Positions 50,686-63,500 of a DNA stretch of 64,000 bases are shown in pieces. Origin of the DNA: Gordionus sp. m RMFG-2023 (lineage: Eukaryota; Nematomorpha; Gordioida; Chordodea; Parachordodidae). Each line of letters opens with the position of its first letter. The stretch's first letter is position 1. The stretch lies in assembly GCF_954871325.1 (NCBI RefSeq), contig NC_088779.1:24786869-24850868 (forward strand), in the 5' to 3' direction. A model generated the notes under the pieces. The model ran no database searches. It saw only the letters and a list, made by a program, of their open reading frames with translations, and was not told the origin of the DNA. A program made the position numbers and the translations under genes.

Positions 50686-52393
50686 AATGCCGCATTTCTT
50701 ATTAATATTTAAACGCTTTAATTTATTATAAATATATATTTAAGAAATTTAAATATAAAACCAAAGACAATTGTAAATTAGTTGGGTTCTAAACGTCGTT
50801 TCTAGTCGAAATTGAATTAGGGCCAAATTATCCTTTACATATCAATACCTTTACACCCCACACTCCTCCACAATTAATTTTTTTTCTTCTCATGTAAAAA
50901 TTACTAGAATTATAGTATTACTCTTTTTTTTATAAATATTTTTATATCCTGGAAACTTACACAAAGTATTTTTTTAAACTCTTTTTATAAATGATATCGG
51001 GTGGATTGTACTACATTTTTTATTTTAAAAAAGCATTTCATGTATTTCTCATCACATTAAATAAATTTAAACTTACCGTAGCCCACATCGGGCTTTAGCT
51101 CATATTAAGTTTAAGTAAAATCAAATAATTTATTTTTAAAAATATTATAAATCTCACAATCTACCTATATAAAAAATATTTGTATTTTATATAACTTTAA
51201 TTATTATTGATGGATGGATAAGATAACTAATAAAAAATATCGAAGGAAAATAATTATAGATTTTTAAATATAATAGATGTGCAGATCCCTAATCTTTTCT
51301 CCAATCCTATATTTAGATTAGTGATATGCTCGGGCCTAATTTTATTTTATAATTGTTCGGCCCGATTGTAAAAATATATTTACACTTATTGTAGGCCTTT
51401 GGCTATATTGGATTTTTATAAAAATAATTGTGGGTTTTCACCTTTTCTAAGAATTTTGGATTATTGTTATTTTAAAAGTTATTAACTTTTATTAATTTTT
51501 CTTTCAAATTTTTCTTTAAAGTTTTATGTTGTATATATTGAGGTGGGGGGGGAATAAGAGGAAAATGTTATATAGTTAAAAAAGATATATAAGAACAGGC
51601 AAATTTGCCATTAAGGGGGATCCTCGTCACTCATGGTTACGCCCCTGATATATATTATATTATACAAATTTTTTGATATTATAAATTAATAAGCAATAAT
51701 ACAAATTTTATAGTCTATAAATACGTTCTAAAATATTTCAACTTAAGTATTAAATATCCAATCCAAAAAATTTAAATTAAATCATTCACAATCAAGTCTT
51801 TCAATTTCACATGCTATTTTATATAATTATTAAATAAAATAGTTACCCTAGCTTTAGGCTATGTTAATGACATTGGTGTTATGTTACACAATAAAAAAAA
51901 ATTTTTAAACTATAAAATTAAATAAAGCACACATAAATTAATAATGCCAAAATAAAATGTAAATATGTAATCAAATTATTAAATAGTTATGTTAAATATC
52001 AAATATTTAGATGATCAAATTATCAATTGTCATGATTGGAAGAAGTAGCATAATATTTAGTATTATATAACATTATTTTTGTAAATATCAGCATTTTTTA
52101 TTATTACTTGTAAAAATAAAATTTTTATTGTAATTATATATTTTATTAAAAACATACAGTTATTTACAATAATCATGATCAAATTTTTTTTGAATTAAAC
52201 AACTATTTGTATTAATGTTATTTTACTATATTTGCGATTAAAAGTCTAATAAAATTAGAAAATAATATAATAATTTGCTTTTATTTTTGAGGAAGGAAAA
52301 AGAAGTTATTATTGAATAAATATAGTTATTATAAAAAGTGTAAAAAATTGAACAAAGGTAACCTATAATTTTGACATAAATTAGTTAGTTATT
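50686..52393. other. Intergenic region after PINCH
   Basis: No gene seen. AT-rich, with a small DNA-transposon end at about 51540-51655 (a G run, then GGGGGATCCTCGTCACTCAT and GGTTACGCCCCTGATATAT) and a GGGCC-rich patch at 51330-51370. An AATAAA-containing stretch shortly after 50685 could serve PINCH polyadenylation, but several candidates exist. Confidence 0.55.
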
Positions 52394-52721
52394 AATTATA
52401 TCAGAGACCTGCAGGCCCAGGCCGTATAATTTTTTTAAAAAATTTATACAACATTATCAATTAGATATGGTTATAATGATTATATATAGTTATGATTAAT
52501 ATAATGTTGGGTGAAAGTTAACACTCATAGTATCTATTACATAATATAATTATAGTTTTCCTACCATGGAATAAATACGCAAATGATAATAGCAGTGACG
52601 AAGAGTCCATAGAAGCAAGGGAAGCATTGCTTCCCTTGAAATTTTTCTTACAAAATTTTTAAATAAACAATATAATCTTTGTACCCTTTGTAACTATGCT
52701 AAATAAACTAAACTGACTTCG

Positions 52722-52905
52722 ACGTTAAAAAATTAATATAATTTTTATAACGTTGAAAAATTAATATTATTTTTTTACTATATTAAAAAATACTATTATT
52801 TTTACTACGTTAAAAAATACTATTATTTTTACTACGTTAAAAAGTTACTATTATTTTTACCATGAAAATTTACTATTATTTTTTACTACGTTAAAAAAAT
52901 ATACA
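52722..52905. repeat. Tandem repeat, about 30-bp period
   Basis: Five to six diverged copies of TACTACGTTAAAAAATACTA followed by TTATTTT, in the left subterminal part of the nested hAT element. Such subterminal repeats commonly act as transposase binding sites; that role is inferred. Confidence 0.85.
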
Positions 52906-53229
52906 TGAGGGAAGCAAATTTAATATTGCTTATTTTTTAAATAAATAAAAAGAAAATCATGCCATGGTATTGTATAATTTTACCATTAAAAAAATAAGCA
53001 TTGGGGAAGTAAATAAAAAAATGCTTATTTATTTAAGAAAGAAAAGAGAAAGAAATTTTTTTATATAATATTTTTTTCCTTACTTTTTTAAAATAAAAAA
53101 TTTTTCGTTTTTAAAATCCTTAATTAATGTTTAATAATTGTAATTGTATAACATATGAGAGTTGATCAATATTTTTATATTTGCTCTATTTGATTTTGAC
53201 TTTGGAATTATGCTGATTCGATTGATATT

Positions 53230-53600
53230 TTGCACATCGAATCCAATTTTACATAATTTTCAATACGAAATCAAAATTTGCGTCCATAATGTTTTCTATC
53301 ATTAAATCATCGACTGCAATATGATTGACTCATTCGTGCCGTTTAACTGCCTTTGAAAAATTATCTGATATCGTCGAAAATGCCTATTATCATTCCAAAG
53401 CATATTTTTCCTTTGGGAATAATAAAGGCATGACCAACAATATCAGAGAATTTTTCAAAGACAATTACACATCACGAGTGAGCCATTCATATTGTTGTCG
53501 ATGATTTAGCGATTAGAAAACATTATGGATGCAAAGTCGTATTGAATTTCTGATGGTTTCAAGTTTTGTAAAATATCGGTTTTGGTCTTCCTATTTCCAA
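53230..53600. repeat. Large near-contiguous inverted repeat (hairpin) inside the nested hAT
   Basis: About 150-180 bp arms meet around 53405. Left-arm landmarks ATCATCGACTGCAATATGAT, CCTTTGAAAAATTATCTGAT and TATCATTCCAAAG are found inverted in the right arm as ATATTGTTGTCGATGATTTA, ATCAGAGAATTTTTCAAAGA and CTTTGGGAATAATAAAGGCA. The arms have drifted, so the duplication is not recent. It appears to be transposase sequence copied in inverted orientation. Confidence 0.8.
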
Positions 53601-54571
53601 TAATCAAATCTTTTTGCATCAAAATTTCTTGAGCTAATATTGATCAACTGTTAATAAATTTTCAATTGGAATTCAGGAGCTTGTATTCCGTGGTGATGAT
53701 GAATCTTCTAATTCAGTAAATAGTGGAAATTATATTTAATTAATTTATTTGCTCGCGGCAGAAAATTTAATATTGAAACATCATTTAGAAATAGTGCATT
53801 TTTTATTGGACTATCAAGCGATATTCAAAATGATTTGATTAATTCCATTTCATAAGTCTTACACCAAAAAATATTAAATTCGTCGAGTTAGATATTAGTC
53901 GATTCCAAATTATTAAAATTTCCCAAAATATTTATTAGATAATTTAAACGACACTTATTCTTAATTTTTCGACTTACACAAGCTGGAAATCGAATTAAAG
54001 GTAGTGTTTCGGGATGTTGAATTTAGAAAGAAAAAGTTAATGAAATACTTGATTTTTAATATGCACCGATTTGATGAAAAGTTTTATAAATTATGCAAAT
54101 TCATCTTAATTTTGGCTTCAACAACAGCAATGCAAAACGGAGTTTTTCATCTTTAAAAAGAATCAAATCTTATTGCAGAAACAGGACGAGCCAAAATCGA
54201 TTATCGAATCTATCTTTTATTTCGATTGAAAAAAAATTATTAAAAAATTAAAAGCTAGCTATAACTTTTATAATGCAGTACTTGATCATTTTACTCAAAA
54301 AATAATACCACTTATTTTTAAATCTTAATGTTTTGACTAAAATAAAAATAAAATTTTTTTTGATTGCTTCCCTAGTAGTGAACTTGACGCTTCGTCACTA
54401 GATAATAGGTATTAAATACATTATTATACAATATAAGTTATATTTTTTATTAATTAAAATATCAGTTTTATTTTTTTTATAAATACAATTAATATAGTAT
54501 ATTTATTCTTAAAATATTTATTTACACAAATTTTTTATAGTATAGAATAAAAATAAAATATGTAATATGTA

Positions 54572-54777
54572 GTGTTGTTAAACGGCTGTTTTGAGCCAAT
54601 TTTTAAAAACGGCCATCACAGTATTTTATCCAGAAAAATATTACTTAAGCCTGAAAATTTTGTTCTTAGAAGGAGCAAAAATCTAGACTTATAGTGTTGA
54701 AATTTCGAGGCATTTTTGGCGAAAATATTGAGTTAGCCGTTTTCAAAAATCGGCGCAAAACGAGCTGTTTAACAACA
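54572..54777. mobile_element. MITE, GTTGTTAAACGGC family, nested in the outer element
   Basis: Left TAGTGTTGTTAAACGGCTGT with CCAATTTTTAAAAACGGCC; right GTTTTCAAAAATCGGCGCAA then GAGCTGTTTAACAACATTA. Imperfect inverted ends, about 205 bp, no coding. Same broad family as 36675-36865 and the fragment ending near 48042. Confidence 0.65.
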
Positions 54778-55033
54778 TTAGCTAATATGCTTGCTTATTA
54801 AATGATAATACTGGCCGAAAAATATGATAAAATACTGAATAGGTGAATTTTTTATAATACCAGGTTGAAATATAATTTTAAAAAATTCCGAACCGGTCCT
54901 AAAAATTTTTTTTAAAAAAATCTGGTCCGGACCCATAAATTTTTTTTAAAAAATCCGGGCCGGGCCTAAAATTTTCAAACCCGAGCCGAGCCGTGCAAAT
55001 GGTGTACCTTTGCTGCAGGTCTCTGAATTATAT

Positions 55034-58000
55034 AATTGTCATCGCTGACCTTATTTTATAAATAATCATGTACATTTTCATGTAAAATGCCAATCAACGA
55101 TAAATATTGTTGATTGGTAGAAAATAGAAAATTTTATTATTAAGAAATTCAACGCCAATCATTTTGTTTTGTTGAATATTAAAAATTATTAATATTTTTT
55201 TGACCTTTGTGAAATTAAATACTTTGAAAAAATTATTTATTTTTTTTGGAAAAGTAACTTAAACTTCAATTTTTTTAAGACATACTTTGTTTTTTTTACC
55301 AATAATAATATTTGAAAATAAATTAAAATTGAATTGGTGCCGTGACCAGCATCTGAATTCTGATTAAATCAAATATTTAAAAAGAAAATTCTAGGACATG
55401 TTTCAGAATAAATTATTCTAATTGGGATTTATATACTAGACAGGGTTCTTAATCAATTATTCTAATTTGGATATAAAGGTAAAAATTTTTTGTCTTATAT
55501 TTAATTTAATTTAATTTAGACACAACGCAATTTTTTTTGTAAATATTAAAGGGTATAAGGTAAAAAAAAATATTATAAAAATTGGGTTATATTATTAATT
55601 TATTTTATTAATAAATTATTTTATTTTAATAATAAATATTATTTTATTTTAATAATAAATTATTTTATTTATAATATATTTCTGAAAAGTTGACAACTCT
55701 TATAATTTATAATAAAGAAATATTTTTTTTAATTATAAATTTAATAAAATTTTGTCCACTAGTTAGCGTTAAATATTTAAGTATCTTTTTATAAAAATTT
55801 TTGATTGGAAAAAACTGTTTATAATAATTAAGTATATATTTAGACGAGCTTAAATATAAATTAATAATTATTGGTTTAAATTTTTTACTTAAAACCGTAT
55901 TTCGATTATAATTTTGCAAACACCTTAAAAATGATTTTTTTAAAATTTTTTTATAATTAATGAATTCTGTTGAAAATTATTGTAAAAATTATTATAACCA
56001 TATCAAAATTTAACCACTCCTTTACTCCATAACTGAATAAGGAAGATAAACTTTCAATTCACCTATCGTTTTGGTTTTTATAATTAAGGTCAATTAGTAT
56101 AAACTTTATTATTCTGGTAATTGTAGGGTATTAAATCAAAATTATCGAAAATGTTAACATTAGTATTTTTGGTTCAAAAAAAGGAAGGAAAGATGCTTCC
56201 AAGGTTACCAAAATCATTTTCCTCATGGAATGTTAATCATCATTTGTTTTGCGCGTGTCAGAAAATTAGGATTGTAAAGGCTCGATTTTGACAAACTGGT
56301 AACCCAACCCAATGTTTTAACCATTACTCAAACCTAATTTTGTTCATAGATGGTAGATAGGTTTGGTCATCTATTAACAAAATCTCGAGGCTTGCAAAAT
56401 AGTAATTTGGAAAATCTTAATTTAAAATTGGCGAAATCGAGCCGTTTAACTATTTAAAATAATTGATGTATATATGCGAAATTCTGGTAAGTTTATATTA
56501 TTTTTTTATATATATTATATTTATTCATATATGTGGAAGTGACACATGTTTTAAGACAGATTAATTTGTATTTTGCATCGTTGAATTTAAATCAGATTCT
56601 GACACGCCACTTTAATTTTCCATATAAGAATTTTTATAAATAAATTAAAATCAAAAAAAAAAAATTCAAATAGTTTTTCATAAAATTTTAATATATAAAC
56701 ATATTTATAGGGGAAACACAAAATAGTATGTTGTAAGCTAATTTGTATGTTAGCGGCAATAAATTTCTGGTAAAATCAGATTTTTAAATTTAAATTAACG
56801 CGTTCAAAAAATGATTTAAAGTTGAAAAATGACAATTGCCGCTAACATTGATACACATTCAAATGAATGAATCATCAGTTTAGGTAGTATAATCATTGGA
56901 ATAATGGAATACAAAATAAAATATTTGTATATGAAAGTTTTTTATAACCAAAAAAGCATCCAGCCCATTTTTTTAATAGCCGATAATCATTTATAATTAA
57001 CGCGAAATATCGGCCGCTCAAACGTGCTTAGATTATTAAATACATAATGTTAAATTATCGTTTAGCGATTAATTGAGCTTTGTTGGAAAGATATTTCGGT
57101 TACTACAAACGAGGACTAATATATCGTCGCCTGAGAAATAGAATATTCTATCTCCACATTTTGTAATTTCACAGGGAAGTAATTTTAAAAAAATTAAGTT
57201 TCTATTGTTTTCAATAGGATGGTTAACCTTGTATCAAATTTAATTGAGTTATTTTAAAATATTTCGGATTTTTTAATGTAAATAAAATGAATGGTAAAAT
57301 TATAAAAAATTGATTTATGTAGAAAGTCATTTGTGAAAAAAAATGGATATAGAATAATCTAATTCTCAGGCCACGATATGTAGTATGCATTTTTTTTAAA
57401 GCAAAGTATCTCTTTTTGGTTTATTTAATATTTTTAATTAATGCTTTTAAATTTATGAAAGAAGTATTTAATAAAAAAATAGCGACTTTCCATTCATAGG
57501 TCTAGAAATATAGATCAAATTTATTTTTATAATTCATGGCTCAATGTTGTCTATTTATTAGAGCTGTGTCGATCATATTTAAAGCCGATCCGATATTAGG
57601 ATTGATTTTTAATTCATCATCTAATCTTTAAAAAATCAACTATAGAATATAGGCATAACAAGACATAATTCTTTATATTTCCCCGCTTCTCGTGGCCAAG
57701 GCGATATTTGGATACTTGACGAATTATCTCCAATGACTAAATGTATTTTTAATTCCCCAAAAATTAATCAATTTAAATGAGACTCGTTAAATATTTTAAA
57801 ATCCTTTTCTTGTTGAAAATAAAGTAACAAAAAAAATATAACATCTTATTGTAAGCTATTCTATAATTTCTCAAAATAGCTCGACTTTTTAAGCATTTCA
57901 AATAAAATGAATTAATATTATTAGAAAATTAAGATTTTATATAGAATAACTTAAAACGATAATAATTTTAGATCGGGTTTTATTTAAATAATCGGCCCAA

Positions 58001-59534
58001 ATCCAATATCTAGTATCGGCACAGCCCTCATTTTTAAAAAAAAATTTATGGTAATTAATTCTTTGATTAAAAAGTATTATATTTAAAAAAACATTAAATT
58101 TAAAGGCGTTATGTTTTTGTTAAATTAAAATTTCAACGTATTAGATGGAATTTTTTAAAAATCGAAATTTTAGAAATGACAATTAGGCAACTAATTTTTT
58201 AGCCGCTACCAAATGTCGAAAATATTTACATTAAAGCAATTTTTTATCAAATTATAGTATCCAAACATTATTTTAAAGAAATCCATTTTTAAAAAAACCT
58301 TTTAATTTTTAATTAAAATGTGTCAAATCTATTTGCTCTTCTTATTCGTATACATATAAAATAAGTTCGTTCAAAAACCTTTCTATATGTCATATTGGGA
58401 TCCATAAATATGGGGAATCACGTAATTTTAAATCATTTATCGAGGGAGATTTAGAACATTTCGATTTACCCTGTGCGTAGAGTGCGTACCTCTATGAATT
58501 TCAGATGATTTTCGCCATAAACTTTAGTGGCGGAAAAGTTGTTTGAAATTCACATAAAAAAATTTTGTGCAGCATGTGTGGTTTGCCCACAATAAAGGGC
58601 TCCTCACCTTTTTAACTTTTCACCCAACTTAATTTATTTCCAGTATGATGGAAATGAGGAATAACTAGCATAGCTCTGTTGAATTCAATGATAGGAGAGC
58701 AAGAGCGCTATAAATTACTTATTACCTTTATTTTGTTTGATGCATGGAATAATCAAAAATTAACTATCTTTTTGTTTTTCTATATATTTGAAAAATTAAT
58801 TGTTAATATATTATGATCTAAACACTTTTTAATTATAGAATGAGGGGTTTTAGATAAAATTCAAAATAATGATAGATAATATTGGAGTCAGATAAATTAA
58901 AGTCATTTATTTCATATATCAAACCAAATTGCAGTATTTAATGTAAATCAAATTTTATTTAAAATATATCCAGTGAGATCTAAAAACGTATTTTTTTAAA
59001 AAAAGTTATGTTCCAGAAAGCTTATTTTTTATTTTTTAAAAGAGTTTTTTAATATTATAAATAATATAATTTGAATTTTTATAGTCAAAAAAATAAATAA
59101 TTGATTGCGAGGATTAGTTTGTTGTGCAAGCAAAATTTAATCAGTAATTTTAAAAAAAAATACTTGTGCCAAATATTGCTATCATTTCCCTTTTTAAAGT
59201 AAAAAAATTATCTATTTAATTACTTTTATTTCAAATAGGCAACATTAAACTTATTTACAGATTAAATTTTGAAATATTAGTATAAATACATAATATTATT
59301 TAAGATAATACAAAAGGTTAAATAACTCTTCTATTTAAATATTAAATAATATCTATAATCACAATATATCATCCATTGCATTTTGGTAATAATTTTATCA
59401 TATATAACTTTATAAAACATTGGGTGAAAATATATTTGTAGGTTCTTGTGATTGAGTTTTTGGTGTTGTCATTTTATTTTTAAAACTGGAGGAAAAAAAC
59501 TATTTTATAGAGTAGAAGAAAATTAATTTATTAT
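55034..59534. other. Gene-free AT-rich stretch before TVP23
   Basis: I find no supportable gene. Pieces of mobile elements occur: 56275-56455 (a GCTCGATTTT / AAATCGAGCCGTTTAA pair of the GTTGTTAAA family), a TGAATGAATCATCAGTTTAG end near 56870-56890, and 57559-58029 (listed separately). The rest is AT-rich with long A and T runs. TVP23 3' untranslated sequence presumably lies in the last few hundred bases. Confidence 0.55.
57559..58029. mobile_element. Non-autonomous hAT-like element, GAGCTGTGTCGAT ends
   Basis: Left TAGAGCTGTGTCGATCATAT and right TAGTATCGGCACAGCCCTC form inverted ends, with GCCGATCCGATATTAGG and ATCGGCCCAAATCCAATATC inside them. About 470 bp, no coding. Relative of 9966-10724. 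Confidence 0.7.
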
Positions 59535-60203
59535 TTAATTTTTTACATTTCCAATCATCTTTGAATAGAAAAAATTTGAAAAGGTTGTTTTAATTTCCGA
59601 ATTATCTCCCATTTTACACCTGATATATCCATATAAATTTGCACCATTAAGTAAGATACCAAGACTAACAATTAGCTTTAAATGTGTTAGAATTAAATTT
59701 AATATTAAAATTATTTACCATCCATTTAAATTTCAGTGTAAAGAGTGCTATGAAAAATAAAAGTATCCATATTAAAGGACTTAACATTAATCCTATCCAA
59801 AATATTTGTGATTCCACTAAAGTTGTAAATATGTAATTCATATTTTGAGGATTTGACTGTATAATAGTATTTAAGATAGTATGTAATAATAATTTTACTT
59901 TTCTTGATTCAAAAATCCAATGATTTTCACCATTTTCATCTACAAAATTCCACCATCTAAGACCAACTAATAATCTTCCTAAATAATTACCTGCAAAATG
60001 CAACTTATTTTTAAGTAACCTGTTATATTTTTAACAGTCCAAAAATCCAATGCAAGCAGTACTAGTATTATAATAAAGCTAATAATAAAGCTATTGGTCA
60101 ACCATGCACAAATAAAATATATTATTATGGATAAATAACGGAAAAAAAGATGAAATATTGCAGCAATTGGATATCTATTAAAAAATAAATTACGATTAAA
60201 CAT
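59535..60203 (-). CDS. TVP23: TVP23 (FAM18) Golgi membrane protein, complete, 4 exons
   Basis: TVP23 proteins are small multi-pass membrane proteins of the late Golgi/endosome system that act in vesicle traffic. Exons (high to low): 60203-60020, 59978-59899, 59856-59719, 59675-59535; introns of 41, 42 and 43 nt. The product is 180 residues. Signatures: PIAAIFHLFFRYLSIIIYF (first membrane segment), ALDFWTVKNITG, then RLLVGLRWWNFVDENGENHW and IFESRK, QIFWIGLMLSPLIWILLFFI, and ILLNGANLYGYIRCKMG. These follow the order and spacing of the animal family. An in-frame TGA lies three codons before the chosen ATG, supporting this start unless an upstream exon exists; the vertebrate acidic N-terminal extension is absent. 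Intron 2 is a multiple of three with no stop, so a naive translation reads through it. Confidence 0.93.
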
Positions 60204-60560
60204 GATAAATCAAGCTTTATCTTATTCGGATTAATTAAAGTTTGCTCTTCCCCAAAATTTATCACGATATTTTCATTTCGCATATTCGTTTACAAATAGA
60301 TGGTAAAAGACAAAAGGCCGAATATATCAAAAGAGCACTTAATATTACTTATGGCTCTTAAGATTTATTTTATAATAGAAAATTATGAATAATATTTATT
60401 TATAACTTAAAGAAATATAATCATTTATGATATTATAATTCAATAATAAATTAATTATAGTATTTAATAACATATGAGAGTTTGACATTTTGTCTGAAAA
60501 TCAACTCTAGGCTAAGACACATCTAAAAACACATGGCTGAATTTTGAGTGGAACGCAATC
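60204..60560. promoter_or_regulatory. Divergent promoter region, TVP23 / ZnT6
   Basis: About 357 bp separate the two start codons of genes transcribed away from each other. Both 5' untranslated regions and any shared promoter must fit here. The sequence is AT-rich with no diagnostic element that I can name; the role follows from geometry only. Confidence 0.5.
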
Positions 60561-63500
60561 ATGATACTACGATCGATATTTTTATTTCTTTATGATATAT
60601 TGAAATCACCGAAGGATAAATATGTATATTATACTTATAATATCAATATTTTTTTAATTTTTAATTATGTCTAATAATTATATATTTATTTGATATTATA
60701 GTTACGCATTTGCTTTGCTTGGCTAGTATGTCACTCAATTATAATGTTTTATGTAGCTTCTATTGCTCACCACACAAACTCCTTAAGTATCATAAGTTAT
60801 TATTATCTTTTTTTACAGTTTATTATAGGCCTAAAAACTTATGGACATTTGATATTTTTTGATATTATGAGGTTTCTTTAATATTTTAATAAAAATAATT
60901 AAATATACACTTTAGAATAATTACTTTATTGGTATCAGGATGGTGCAGAAAACAAAAATCAAGTTTATCTTACACATATGGGTATTTTTAATATAAAAAA
61001 TATATTTACTATATTGATAATAGATATGACAGATATGAGATTGTATCTGTATTTGTAACTGTCATATTAACACAGTTTGCATCATTTTTTACTTTAAAGG
61101 ATTGCTTTGAACGGTTTATAAGTCTATTTGAAGATTCGCCACATTCTGCTCATGATTCACATTCATCCTTTTTGGATATTAAAGACAATCGATTTAATAT
61201 ATGTTTATTATTTGGATTTTTATCTCAACTTATAGTGACTTATGGGTTAAGGTTTTTCCATTCAAGTAATCGTAATCCTTTTGACAAAACAATATCTTTT
61301 TGTGGAACAAATCACCTACAATTACAATTAATTGATATATATCAAAAGTTAGTTAGTTTTTTATTTTTATATGAAATTATAATTATTCATTTAAAATTAA
61401 CTTTTTTGTATAAAATTATATATATATAGATAACAGCCCAATTATTAATTTTGAAATTATTTATGTCAGATAATAATAAAAAGTTTATTTAAATTTGACA
61501 TCTATTTTTTAAAATCATTTAAGTGAGATAATCATAACTATGTATTATACTATAGCCTTCCAACTTTTCACATTTTTACCCTAAAATCCTCTGTAGAAAA
61601 AATTTTTAAAGTACAAAAATTATTACTATGAGAGATCATAGATTTTATCTTATCAATCAATATATATTTCAGAGACCTGCCAGCCTGGAGTTTGTGCCAT
61701 ATTTTAATTTTCTTATAATACTTAGGCCAGGCCTGATTAAACAAAATACTCGGGGTGGGTCATATATTTTAAATACCATTATTATTAGCTATAAAAATTA
61801 AAAATAAATAAAATATATTAAAAAATCTGGGCTGGGCCTAAAAATATAAAACCCCAGCAGGGTAAAAAAAAATCCAGGCCAGGCCATACAATTGATACCT
61901 CTTTAAGTCTCTGATCACACAAAATCCAAATTAATAATTACACAGAATTTTATTATTATTATTATATTTATTAAAAATATCAAAGATCTGCAAGTAGTAC
62001 CTTTGCATGGCCAGGCCCAAATTTTGGCTCAACCCAGATTTTTTAAAATATTATATTTTTAATTTTTAGTTATTTATTGCGATTTAAAGTATTTGGCCTT
62101 ATAATATTTAGTCCTACCCAGGTATTTTTTAAAAATTTTTTTAGGCCCAGTCTGGCTTGGGTTATTTTTTTAAAAAAAATTAAAACGAGCCAGGCTTAGG
62201 TTTGGGTCTGCTGGTATCTGGTTTATAATTTTTTTTATTATATCATACTAACCAAAATTAGCTATGAATTAATTTTAAATACTGACTTATGCATAATAAA
62301 ATCATTATAATTTTTATTGCCATGTTAAAAATCCTTTTTTTATTTTTAAATTTATTTATTTATTTTCTTGTCTTTATTTTTTGTTGTTCCTATATTTGTT
62401 TAAGCCTTTTTTAATATCTGCCATTTCTTTAATTCTCTATTTCTATTTTTTGTCATTTCTATTTATCACTTTTTCACTATATTTAATTGCAATCATGAGA
62501 AATAAATTTGTCTTGTCCTAGATTTAAAAATTGGCCATATCCAATTTACTGAGCCTGCAAATCTTGTTTACAGGTGAATGCAAACTTAGTAGGATTTAAA
62601 AGACAAAAAATAATTATTAAAAATGAGGGGAAAAAAATTGAATTGAAGATGATTTAAGAATGACATAAAATTAAAGAGATTAGAAAATAAATTGATGATA
62701 ACCAATTAATTTAATGACAATTCATTATCAGAGACCTGCATACCCTGAATTTTTTTTAAAAAAAATATCCAGGCCAGGCCATATATTTTACCAAATATTT
62801 GAAATCGTCATTATTAGCTATAAAAATAAATATAATATTTTTTAGAAAACCTGGGCTGAGCCTAAAAAATATTTGATAAAAAATCCGGGCCATGCCATGC
62901 AAATAGTACCTCTGCAGGTCTCTGATTAATTATTATTAATTGAAACTTTTCCGATTATGATCATACTTTTTCCATTTTTAATCAAACCTTTTTCCTTTTT
63001 TGAATAATATAGTTAGGCACCTGAATCAAAGACCCATTTGCAAAAGAATGTCAACACTTTATAAATACTAATTTACATATAACATTCATTTTTAACCTTT
63101 TTTTTTAATGAAAAAGCATATGCAATTATTTACCAAGTTTTATGCAAAAGTATGTATCACCACACATAATTTTAAATCGACAAACAGGAGTGCTTTACAA
63201 AGAAAACAGCAAAGATAATCCCAATAGCACTTTTAACATAAACGACCCTTTCAACATTCTCAATTCTCTTTCCGCCATTACCCTTTACGTGATCTTCAAA
63301 TTTTGTTATTCACATCCTTCACAAATGGTATTCCTTAAACCATTAGGTCCCGAGGAAACTTTAACTACCATTCCTTTGTCTGTAACCCCGCACAGAATTA
63401 ACATAAATAATTCTATAATGGATCTTATATGTTGCACGTTCATATTATTGGCTATTTTTATAACATTATTCCCAATCGCTAAAAGTACGGCCAAAATATT

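Larger units (their letters stand above)
52593..54400 (+). mobile_element. Nested hAT transposon (1808 bp), decayed transposase
   Basis: Left end CAGTGACGAAGAGTCCATAG and right end GACGCTTCGTCACTA are inverted. A perfect 8-bp duplication GATAATAG flanks them (52585-52592 and 54401-54408). Near the 3' end the plus strand gives KLCKFILILASTTAMQNGVF and then KRIKSYCRNRTSQNRLSNLS, the hAT C-terminal dimerisation region, with stops and frameshifts. A tandem repeat (52722-52905) and a large internal inverted repeat (about 53230-53600) lie within it. Confidence 0.88.
52402..55025. mobile_element. Outer hAT-like element, CAGAGACCTGCAGG ends, with nested insertions
   Basis: Starts CAGAGACCTGCAGGCCCAGG and ends GCTGCAGGTCTCTG. 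It is bounded by a perfect 8-bp duplication AATTATAT (52394-52401 and 55026-55033). GGCCCGG / CCGGGCC palindromic motifs near both ends are shared by at least three short relatives in the last kilobases of the window. The element contains a complete hAT copy (52593-54400) and a MITE (54572-54777); without them its own sequence is a few hundred bases, the size of the relatives. Confidence 0.9.

Noticed and set aside
55707-55919. 70-codon minus-strand frame and similar short frames in 4.5-5.1, 7.9-8.1, 10.8-11.2 and 15.7-16.0 kb
   Set aside because: Low-complexity translations rich in I, L, F, K, N and Y as expected from AT-rich DNA, with no motif, splice context or conservation signal.
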